Shown here: positions 1-7,135 of the stretch, in pieces | Position numbering within the stretch: position 1 is the first letter of the stretch | Layout: each line of letters begins with the position of its first letter | Source: a virus | Strand: one strand, 5' to 3' | DNA: 21,157 nt | IMG/VR virus record: IMGVR_UViG_3300002514_000158 | Coordinates: 8,525-29,681 of that record | Translations under genes and position numbers: made by a program | Notes under the pieces: model-generated | Told to the model about the DNA's origin: nothing | Database searches by the model: none | The model's input: the letters and a program-made list of their open reading frames with translations, nothing else

Positions 1-764
1 TCCCGCCAGCCTAGCTGGATCGCTTTCATCGCGCCGTGGTTAGGGTTCCACATGGAATGACCGCGAAAGTCGTGTCGAGCATTTACTCTAATTTGTTTGC
101 CGTTGGGCGATTTCAGGTTAAGCCTACAGCCGTAATCGTCGTAGACCCCCTTGTGTGTGCGCATCATCCACTTCAGCGGATCGCCGGCACCGGACCAGAG
201 GTCGTGATTGCCGGCCGTCAGATAAAGCCAGCTCACGGAGTTCACGAACCACTCGGTAAGCTTCCAGGCTTCCTGATGGGACGTGGATTGTTCGCCGTAA
301 AGTCTGGCGAGTCGTCCCACCCAGTTGTTTTGAAGGTCGCCAACACACCCACCAAACATGCCGTTCGTCTCTCTGACAGTGGTGGCGTCCGCTTCTAGTA
401 GGGCGATGTTAGTGCCGGGATCATCGACGTGTGGATCGCCGAAATGCGCGATTCCGTACGGGCCATCGATCTTCACTTTGATGTCGATTAACTTGCGCGC
501 GTTGTGCGCGCTGTCCTGCCGGTCCCACTCCGCTTTGCGGCGGCTCAGTAGTTCGTTTATGTCCGGGTCAAGCGACGGAAGCTCGGGGGCTTCAAACTGT
601 TGGTTCCCTGGGGATAGCCCGGCGTTTCGGGCTTTATCGAGGTGGGATAAAAATGTTGTCCTGGGCAGACCTAGAAATTCGGCGGCTGCCGTCTGGTGGC
701 CGAACGTATCATGGGCATCTAATGCCGCCTGCATTTGTTCGACTGACGTTTTGTGGTTTGCCAC
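1..764 (-). CDS. Helix-turn-helix / calcineurin-like metallophosphoesterase, partial (C-terminus off left edge)
   Basis: The frame is open for 254 codons and leaves the window without a stop. I start it at GTG 764 because TGAGGT lies 7 nt upstream; the next start, ATG 734, would delete the beginning of the first domain. Residues 6-45 resemble a Fis/homeodomain-type helix-turn-helix (TAAAEFLGLPRTTFLSHL). From about residue 100 the ordered metal-binding motifs of calcineurin-like phosphoesterases appear: GDPHVDD (D110, H112), GGCVGD (D143), AGNHD (N186, H187) and a His-rich stretch with H231 and H236. Such enzymes use a two-metal centre to hydrolyse phosphomonoesters or phosphodiesters. The substrate cannot be told from this. 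The gene follows the small membrane protein by 12 nt and probably ends the same transcript. The domain pairing suggests an enzyme brought to DNA, which is inference. Confidence 0.85.
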   Translation of the reverse strand, partial: MANHKTSVEQMQAALDAHDTFGHQTAAAEFLGLPRTTFLSHLDKARNAGLSPGNQQFEAPELPSLDPDINELLSRRKAEWDRQDSAHNARKLIDIKVKIDGPYGIAHFGDPHVDDPGTNIALLEADATTVRETNGMFGGCVGDLQNNWVGRLARLYGEQSTSHQEAWKLTEWFVNSVSWLYLTAGNHDLWSGAGDPLKWMMRTHKGVYDDYGCRLNLKSPNGKQIRVNARHDFRGHSMWNPNHGAMKAIQLGWR

Positions 765-776
765 ACGATGACCTCA

Positions 777-995
777 CTATAGTTCCGAGGATATTCCGAA
801 AAGTGCGGCGATTGTAGTTCCTATCCCCACCACATATGTTCGCCACCGCTTAAGACTCCCGACATCGTTCTCCACATTTTCCAAACGCTCGTTATGCGCG
901 GTTGCGACTGTTTCCAGAACGCCTTGCATTTTACCGAGGTCGCCCTTCATGTCAACTAAATGGTTTATTACCTCGTTTGTGGTGGGCTCTGTCAT
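777..995 (-). CDS. Small coiled-coil protein with C-terminal membrane span (XhlA-like)
   Basis: A 72-residue protein. Residues 1-50 are polar and helical with heptad-like spacing (HLVDMKGDLGKMQGVLETV, then NERLENVENDVGSLKRW). Residues about 51-69 form one hydrophobic span (YVVGIGTTIAALFGI) after the basic KRWR. This layout matches small phage and prophage membrane proteins of the haemolysin XhlA type, which often accompany lysis genes. No endolysin or second holin is visible here, so a lysis role is inference from size, topology and position after the tail fibre. Its start overlaps the fibre's stop as ATGA, which suggests translational coupling. It ends in TAG, inside the ribosome-binding region of the phosphoesterase gene. 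Confidence 0.7.
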   Translation of the reverse strand: MTEPTTNEVINHLVDMKGDLGKMQGVLETVATAHNERLENVENDVGSLKRWRTYVVGIGTTIAALFGISSEL

Positions 996-2941
996 GACAG
1001 AACGGGCAAGGAGGCAGCTTCAAATTCCTTCTCTAGCGCCTCTTGGAATCCCGGGACGGTCTTGGCGAGCGCGCGGGTCGTTGCTTTTTGCACATCTGCG
1101 CGCTGCCTGATGGCATCCGCGAGTAGCCCCCACATGCCCTTCATGCTTATAAATAGCGATCCGTCGTCATTAAGCGTTATGACGCCCACGTCGTGTAACA
1201 CTTGCGCGTGCCGCTCAACGAACTCTCCGAGATACGTCTTAGCGACCTCTCTGTCGCCGACAGTAAGGTGGCGCAGCGCGGTTAAGAGTGCTACGTCATC
1301 GTAGTCGTCCACAATGGCAGTCAGCGTCGTCGATCCGTCTACGTGAATGTCGCCGTCTTCGTCAACAAGGACCAGGGTCCGGTTAGCCCCACCTACGAAA
1401 CTGCGGATACATAATATGTTCGCATCTGCGGTCGCGCTCGTTACGCCCGTTCCGCTGGTCTCATACCCGGTCAGGCGAATGAATGCGCTGGAAGAGTTAG
1501 ACTTCGACGTGGTGGCTGTTGCGCCGTACCCGACTACGTTAGCACCACATATCGACTCTGAGACCCCCGACAGTCTTACTCCGCCGTACGGGTTCGAGTC
1601 TTTCTTTATAGACGCATACGTATCCGTTTCTGCTGCGTCTGTGATACCGTGCGCCACATCACTCGACTTGAGCGCCAGAATTTCATCGTCGTTCGCGCCC
1701 TGGTTAATCGTCAGCCCAGTTGTTAAGTTGGCGTTAGCTGTGTCATTTATGTAGACTGCGCCGCCCTGGTCAATTCTGAAGTCGGTGCCTAGCGTGGCGG
1801 TCGTGTTTGCTGACCCGCTCGCGGAAGACTGGAATATGAAGTTACCATTGGACATCGTTAAGACGCCCATCTGGTCCGTCGTGGCAAACTTGTACGTACT
1901 CGTCCCAGTGTTATAAAAGTTGGTGCCGATGTCGAACGTGGGGCCAGTGTTCCACCCCGCCAGCGTAGCGTAGTCGCCTAGTTGTTGTACGTTCCACTCT
2001 GCCGCCCAGCTCGTATTCACGGGCGTGGCGGGCACACCTAGGTTAACATTGCCGTCGTTATTGATCTGCATAGCCGCCGCCGCGTTCACCACGAACGCCA
2101 TCGAGTTATCCGAATGATCATAGGTGATTTGGCCGACGTCGTTGTCTTCCGGGTCGCCGAATGCGATCTTTACCGCAACAGAGTTTGGTGTGAGGAAGGT
2201 CATACCACCTGCGGCGCTATTTTCGACCACTAGGTCGTCGGCTGCCGTACTAGCCGTAACCGCCCCAGCGGTTGCCGTATGGACGTGCAAAGTGCCGTCT
2301 GGCGTGCCGGTGCCGCCAAAGAAACCCGACGCGGCCTCTAGCGCACCGCCCTGGATTTTGTCACTCGAAATGGAGTTGTCAGAAACGGTAAGTGTGCGGC
2401 TCGGTGAGATGATCTCGAACAGCGTGCCGGTGTAAATCAATTTCACCATGTCGCCCGCAGTTAGGCTGCCCGTGACTGTCGCGGCCCCGAGCTGCTGGAT
2501 CGTTTTCGCGCCGAGACCGTTCACGTTGATCGTGGACGCACCAGTGCTGGTATTGGTGATCTTAGTGTTGATTTCCATGCCTTCAAAGTACGAAGACGGT
2601 GGCGGGTCGAGCGTGATCACGTAGGCGTCGGCGGCACCCGTGTCGGCCGCGTAGGTACCCGCGTCGGCGCCAGAGACATCGTCTACCGACCACAGCTCGC
2701 TGTCGGAACTGTCCTTAAGCACGACCTTGTACTGCTGGTCGTTCTTCAGGTAGATCTTACCGAACCGGCCGGAGCTGTCGGCTATGACAGGGTTGGTATT
2801 TGACGTGGTGAGCTGCGAATCCGAATAGGTGTCCAACGCGGTGCTGGTCCCGTCTGCGTAGAAGTACAGCTTGGCATTCGCGGCGGCCGCGCCTGAGCTA
2901 TCAAGGGCCGTGGCGATGGGCATGTGAAATAGATTAGTCAT
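992..2941 (-). CDS. Tail fibre / host-recognition protein with podovirus head-binding-like N-terminus
   Basis: A 649-residue protein. Residues 7-88 resemble the N-terminal anchor of short-tailed-phage tailspikes and fibres: GAAAANAKLYFYADGTSTAL, NPVIADSSGRF and a closing LWSVDDV. In P22 this domain attaches the spike to the portal/gp4/gp10 tail machine. The middle (about 100-540) is rich in Thr, Ser, Asn, Gly and Ala with short beta-like stretches, as in fibre shafts. I see no catalytic motif for a glycosidase, so it may bind rather than cut its receptor. Residues 545-649 switch to a charged, helical domain (YDDVALLTALRHL, FISMKGMWGLLADAIRQ), a module I associate with phage fibre C-termini. 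The start overlaps the previous stop as TAATG. A last virion gene after the ejection proteins fits its role. Confidence 0.8.
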   Translation of the reverse strand: MTNLFHMPIATALDSSGAAAANAKLYFYADGTSTALDTYSDSQLTTSNTNPVIADSSGRFGKIYLKNDQQYKVVLKDSSDSELWSVDDVSGADAGTYAADTGAADAYVITLDPPPSSYFEGMEINTKITNTSTGASTINVNGLGAKTIQQLGAATVTGSLTAGDMVKLIYTGTLFEIISPSRTLTVSDNSISSDKIQGGALEAASGFFGGTGTPDGTLHVHTATAGAVTASTAADDLVVENSAAGGMTFLTPNSVAVKIAFGDPEDNDVGQITYDHSDNSMAFVVNAAAAMQINNDGNVNLGVPATPVNTSWAAEWNVQQLGDYATLAGWNTGPTFDIGTNFYNTGTSTYKFATTDQMGVLTMSNGNFIFQSSASGSANTTATLGTDFRIDQGGAVYINDTANANLTTGLTINQGANDDEILALKSSDVAHGITDAAETDTYASIKKDSNPYGGVRLSGVSESICGANVVGYGATATTSKSNSSSAFIRLTGYETSGTGVTSATADANILCIRSFVGGANRTLVLVDEDGDIHVDGSTTLTAIVDDYDDVALLTALRHLTVGDREVAKTYLGEFVERHAQVLHDVGVITLNDDGSLFISMKGMWGLLADAIRQRADVQKATTRALAKTVPGFQEALEKEFEAASLPVLS

Positions 2942-5907
2942 TATTCACCTTCCGGCGGGCTAAAGTTTTCGTGTACTTCTGATTTGTCTAAATATTCCTG
3001 AAAACTGGACACCAGTTTATCGTAGTGTTCCATGTATTGCACCCTCACAGCTTCGCGCGCATCTTCGTCTAGCGTTTGATCACGCAGCTTCCAATCTAAG
3101 CGCGACATCACATCTGCTATCTCGCGTTCTTTTTTTGTTATGTTAAGAGAACGTGTCTGGTGGGGCTCTACGGGGTATATGTTAATACCTACACCTCTTA
3201 ATGCAGCTTGTGTCAGCGTGGGAGACGGGTCGCCGTAACGATTTACGTCGCTTCGATAGTGATCGTATAGCTTTCCCGCTAACCCTATATCAGTAAGCCA
3301 AGTTGGCGCGGCCATGCGCCACATATATCTAGTGATATCCGCCATCTGCACTGCAGGGGGGTCTGCTTTATTGGCTATCGGTCGCTCTGTATAAGGGTCT
3401 ATATTTGTTTGGATCGCACTGAGTACTTGGGGGATTGGGCCCCCAAAAAACCCGGTATCTTTCAAAAGGCCTCGTATATCGCCGTCAGCCACCGTCCCTA
3501 TTGCTTCAGCGAGCTGCCCCCACGGCATGATGTAGCCGAGATCCACAAACTGTATGCGCCTGTCTTCGTCTAGCACCGGGAGAGCGTACATACTGCTCTT
3601 GTTGTGTGTCCACTGGGGCAAGGCTTTACGCAGAGCGTCAACGTCCTTTTGAGTAACATCGTACTGTTCTTCGATCATCTTAGCCATAGCAGTATTCATC
3701 ACCATGTACGGCAGATACCGCTCGGGGTGCTTAACCGCAATTTCTGCCATCTGCCCGGTAGACTTGTACATGAAAGTTATGAAGGGGCTGCCTAACGGAG
3801 CACTTCGAGCCTTTCTCACCGCGTCGGGGATAAGCGAATAATCGAACAGAGCTTTATGCGCTTCCAGTGCGGCTTTCTCTTCGCCCACCCCCTTGCTAAG
3901 AAGATGGCGAATCATGGCCGTTTTAAACACCGATTCAGATAGCTGGTAAATTTCTCCTGCTTTGTTACCTACGCTCCCCGCCATATACTTCACCGTGTCC
4001 AGCGGGCTTTTGGATTTATTAAGCATCTGTAGCATGTCTTCTTCGACGCGGTACAATTCGTTGTGGCTGAATGTCGTTGATGTCACGCCGTATTTCTGCG
4101 CGACTTTCCATGCGTTCCCTCCTGTTTGCATGTCCCTGATAGCTCCGTAAACATTTTTAGGCACCGCGTGTAAAGGTACGCCCCCCAAGTTCATCAGAAT
4201 AGCGTTCGATATAAAGTTGCGTACCTGGGTAGGCGGGTTTAACGCCACTTTGGACAGCTTCCACAATTGGTTAGCGCGCACTGATTTATGGTATATTTTT
4301 CCTACAAGCGAGTCTGCGTCTGTAACAAACCCGACCGCGCCCTCGATGTCGTTGGCTATCTCTTTTCTTACTTCCATTCCCCGCAACGCGCCGTACCGGG
4401 GGTTATCGGGGATAATTTTGTAGTCTATGTGCGGCACATCAATGGCCGCTTCGCCGCGTGCTACCTTCTCTAGTGGTGCTTCAGCCTGTTTAATCAACTC
4501 GTCCATTTCGTCGGCTAGCAACAGGACATCTGCCTGTTCTGCTTCGTCCATATACGAGGCTTGAGCTTTGAGCCGCGTGGATTCATCATACATCCACCGA
4601 GTAGACACGTTGCGGCCGTTCCACTCCACGACAGTGGTGGGGTTCACCCACTCCGGTTTTTTTGATATCTTCTGTAAGAAGGTATCCATCACTAAATCAT
4701 GTGACGGTACAGCTATGCCCTTGGAAGCAACATACCCTGGGTCGGTAATTTCGCCGAGTATTATACGTCTCACGTCTTCGGGTATGTATTTCCGCGACCG
4801 TAGATACCCTTGGTCTGACAGCTTTTTACCCGCTGTTCCCTGCGCGCCGTCTCCCCGCTCAAGCAAGTGTTTTAGGTACACCCGAGGCAAGTAGCTTCCT
4901 CGATTCGCTTCATACACTTCTTCCGACAGCTTGCCTCTTTTAACGAGTTCGCGCCCTATTTTATCTATTGTTTGTTTTGTCTGCCATGCAGCTACACGAA
5001 CTTTACGAGACTCTATGCCAGCCGGTAAGGCGTCTTTGGTCGTTAGAAATTCGTAGGCTGCTTTTTGATCCGCTTCAGAGGCGTTGTTAAACACTCTAGC
5101 TACGTGTTTGGTCACGTCATCAATGGCACTTATTTTTCCAAGCGTTCGATATCGAAGGGAAAGGTACTCATCTTTTTCAGGTACTTTGCCGAGGGGGGCT
5201 AATTTGTACCCGAACGTGTCGTAGAATCTGTTTGTGAACTGCTGCGCGTTATCTCGGTATATTTTAGCTACGCCCCCTGAGATCATTTTTCCGCCTTTGG
5301 CGCTGGCTTTTACGAACCCAGCACCCACGCCCAAAGTCAGGGCCCCCGCGCCTACCGCGAATTTATTGCTGTAACTTTGAAAATCAGACACGTCCAACCC
5401 GGCGGCCTTGTATGCCTCGTCTCTTTTTACGTCGTCTATCGCCAGCAGCATACTGACAAAAGGAGTAAAATCGGCCACGCCAATTTCTACGCCGTTGGTA
5501 GTGCCGAACTTACCTATGGCTCGCCTGAGCGGTGGCGGGCCAGGTAAGTTTCGTATAGATGCAGGAGTCCGGCCAAAACGATCTAATGTGCGTTCGACGG
5601 GGTTTTTATCCCTTAGCCCGGTTTCAGACGCGGCGTCTAATCGTTTATACGGCCGCAACGGGCGCGATGTCTCCTGCGCGGCTGCATCCAACATCAACTG
5701 CTGCTGTTCTGTCACATCGTGCATACGAGTTGGCGGAGGCGCTAGAGCTTCGATCTCGTCTAGCGTAAACGTGTTTAGATTATGAGAGGGCGCAGAGCGC
5801 GCTTCGATTTCATCGAGAGATACATAACGAGGACGCGTAGATACCGGGGCAGGGACCGTTTCATCGCCCGGCGCGTCTCTAGCCTCTATCTCTTCCAGCG
5901 TTAACAC
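2941..5907 (-). CDS. Giant internal virion (ejection) protein, in the P22 gp16 position
   Basis: A 988-residue protein with a GTG start. GAGGAGG lies 11 nt upstream, and the codon three bases before that start is an in-frame TAG, which ends the preceding gene. The first 55 residues carry three copies of a short motif: LTLEEIEA (2-9), VSLDEIEA (29-36) and FTLDEIEA (47-54). One hydrophobic stretch lies at about 183-199. The core is long and mostly helical, with ALNPPTQVRNFISNAIL (555-571) and a later PFITFMYKSTGQ segment. These recall the large polyvalent-type proteins of phages and prophages. Position last in the gp7/gp20/gp16-like trio, together with size, suggests ejection into the cell with the DNA. 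I see no lytic transglycosylase or protease motif. The specific activity is unknown. Confidence 0.7.
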   Translation of the reverse strand: MLTLEEIEARDAPGDETVPAPVSTRPRYVSLDEIEARSAPSHNLNTFTLDEIEALAPPPTRMHDVTEQQQLMLDAAAQETSRPLRPYKRLDAASETGLRDKNPVERTLDRFGRTPASIRNLPGPPPLRRAIGKFGTTNGVEIGVADFTPFVSMLLAIDDVKRDEAYKAAGLDVSDFQSYSNKFAVGAGALTLGVGAGFVKASAKGGKMISGGVAKIYRDNAQQFTNRFYDTFGYKLAPLGKVPEKDEYLSLRYRTLGKISAIDDVTKHVARVFNNASEADQKAAYEFLTTKDALPAGIESRKVRVAAWQTKQTIDKIGRELVKRGKLSEEVYEANRGSYLPRVYLKHLLERGDGAQGTAGKKLSDQGYLRSRKYIPEDVRRIILGEITDPGYVASKGIAVPSHDLVMDTFLQKISKKPEWVNPTTVVEWNGRNVSTRWMYDESTRLKAQASYMDEAEQADVLLLADEMDELIKQAEAPLEKVARGEAAIDVPHIDYKIIPDNPRYGALRGMEVRKEIANDIEGAVGFVTDADSLVGKIYHKSVRANQLWKLSKVALNPPTQVRNFISNAILMNLGGVPLHAVPKNVYGAIRDMQTGGNAWKVAQKYGVTSTTFSHNELYRVEEDMLQMLNKSKSPLDTVKYMAGSVGNKAGEIYQLSESVFKTAMIRHLLSKGVGEEKAALEAHKALFDYSLIPDAVRKARSAPLGSPFITFMYKSTGQMAEIAVKHPERYLPYMVMNTAMAKMIEEQYDVTQKDVDALRKALPQWTHNKSSMYALPVLDEDRRIQFVDLGYIMPWGQLAEAIGTVADGDIRGLLKDTGFFGGPIPQVLSAIQTNIDPYTERPIANKADPPAVQMADITRYMWRMAAPTWLTDIGLAGKLYDHYRSDVNRYGDPSPTLTQAALRGVGINIYPVEPHQTRSLNITKKEREIADVMSRLDWKLRDQTLDEDAREAVRVQYMEHYDKLVSSFQEYLDKSEVHENFSPPEGE

Positions 5908-5910
5908 GAG

Positions 5911-7131
5911 CTAGTCTGCCTCCTCAAACAAGCCCTGCCCTACGTACTTATATTTTCGCCCGTTAATTTCGTACACAGTTCCTTTATCCATGCGGGAAAC
6001 GTCTACTCGTTGTTCGTCTGTCATAGGCGTAGGAGCTACTGTCGGTGCGTCATTAGGCAGGGGCACCCGCCCACTTACTTGCTTCACGTTGGGCGGCGCA
6101 GGGTATACAACAGAAAGCTCGCCTGCTGATTTAGGCGTAACGCCACCGCGCAAAGGAATCTGCTTCCCGGCTAAGTTAGTAAGCGCCGGTGCGGGTTCCA
6201 CAACGGAGGGGGCGCCTGCTGATGCGGGTGTCTCTCCTCCTTCAATAGGTAGAAGCGGCCCCTCTTGGTTTAAAGGCGAGGGCGCAGGCGCAGGCGCGGG
6301 AGCGGGAGCGGGAGCGGGAGCGGGCGCAGGCGCGGGTTCGACCGCTGACGGAAGTGTTTCAGACGCCGCGCCTTCTATAGGTATTAATTCTCCTGCTTGG
6401 TCCGGGGCAGACAGCTCTTCAGTTATTACTTCCGGAGGCACAACCGCGGGAGGCGGACGGTTGCGATTACCGTACATTCGCGCTGCAGCTTCGTTAGCCG
6501 CTTTCTCCGCATCCGCAGGCGTGCGGTGTTTGCCTATGAGGTACATGTACACTTTACTTCGGAAAGCATCACGGCTCATTTCTTTAGACGCGGTTAACGT
6601 AGTCACGGCGTCTTCAATATCCACCCCCATGGTTTCCGCGTACCATTTTGCGTTCTTCTGAAGGGCGGTGTCTTTAGCGGGCTTGTCCCCCGCACTCATG
6701 ATCCGGTCAAAGGCTGTCAGCGTCGCTATTCCTGCGTCGAGATTTTCCTGCTGTTCGGGTGTCAACGGCCCGCCTGACGCCTGCTGGGCCTCTAAACTCG
6801 CTACGATGGGGGCAACTTTAGCTGCCTCGCCTCTCAGCCGCTCGTACGGCATATTTATCGAGAGCTTTTCGATCTGAGACGTAAGGTTCGCCATCTTGAG
6901 GACACGTTCTCTTTTTACGCCTTCGTTCTTTTCCACGTCCAGCAGGTACTTATCCTGAGCTAGCTGGTTCGCAATCGAATCCTGCTGACGATCGTACCGG
7001 AGCTCGCCTTCTCTAAGCGCCAGGTTCCGGTCCGCGCGCGCACTCGTCGCCCGGTCTTTGAGCACCTGCTCACGCAAGCCTAACGAATCTCCGAATCTAA
7101 GGCCTTCTACTCTGTATGCGTTACCCGGCAT
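5911..7131 (-). CDS. Probable ejection protein with Pro-Ala repeat, in the P22 gp20 position
   Basis: A 406-residue protein of no family I can name with certainty. Residues 20-110 are highly charged and helical, probably coiled coil (RADRNLALREGELRYDRQQ). Residues 110-225 are a more globular helical region. From about 225 the chain is low-complexity: a (Pro-Ala)n tract plus three or four imperfect copies of a unit beginning LIPIEG, LLPIEG, QIPLRG and RVPLPN. The end is compact again (YEINGRKYKYVGQGLFEE). It starts 4 nt after the preceding stop, with AAGGT as a ribosome site about 10 nt upstream. Helical N-half, extended linker and place between two other internal-protein candidates suggest a structural or ejected protein. 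This rests on context only. Confidence 0.6.
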   Translation of the reverse strand: MPGNAYRVEGLRFGDSLGLREQVLKDRATSARADRNLALREGELRYDRQQDSIANQLAQDKYLLDVEKNEGVKRERVLKMANLTSQIEKLSINMPYERLRGEAAKVAPIVASLEAQQASGGPLTPEQQENLDAGIATLTAFDRIMSAGDKPAKDTALQKNAKWYAETMGVDIEDAVTTLTASKEMSRDAFRSKVYMYLIGKHRTPADAEKAANEAAARMYGNRNRPPPAVVPPEVITEELSAPDQAGELIPIEGAASETLPSAVEPAPAPAPAPAPAPAPAPAPSPLNQEGPLLPIEGGETPASAGAPSVVEPAPALTNLAGKQIPLRGGVTPKSAGELSVVYPAPPNVKQVSGRVPLPNDAPTVAPTPMTDEQRVDVSRMDKGTVYEINGRKYKYVGQGLFEEAD

Positions 7132-7135
7132 ATCT

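Noticed and set aside
124-348. Short minus-strand frame inside the phosphoesterase gene
   Set aside because: It overlaps, in another frame, a continuous 254-codon frame with intact metallophosphoesterase motifs.
6281-6337. Possible CRISPR-like or satellite repeat
   Set aside because: The 6-nt units are in-frame Pro-Ala codons within a gene, with no spacers.
5990-6661. Plus-strand frame with a Gly-Ala repeat (223 codons)
   Set aside because: It is the antisense reading of the Pro-Ala tract and its surroundings and has no independent coding evidence.
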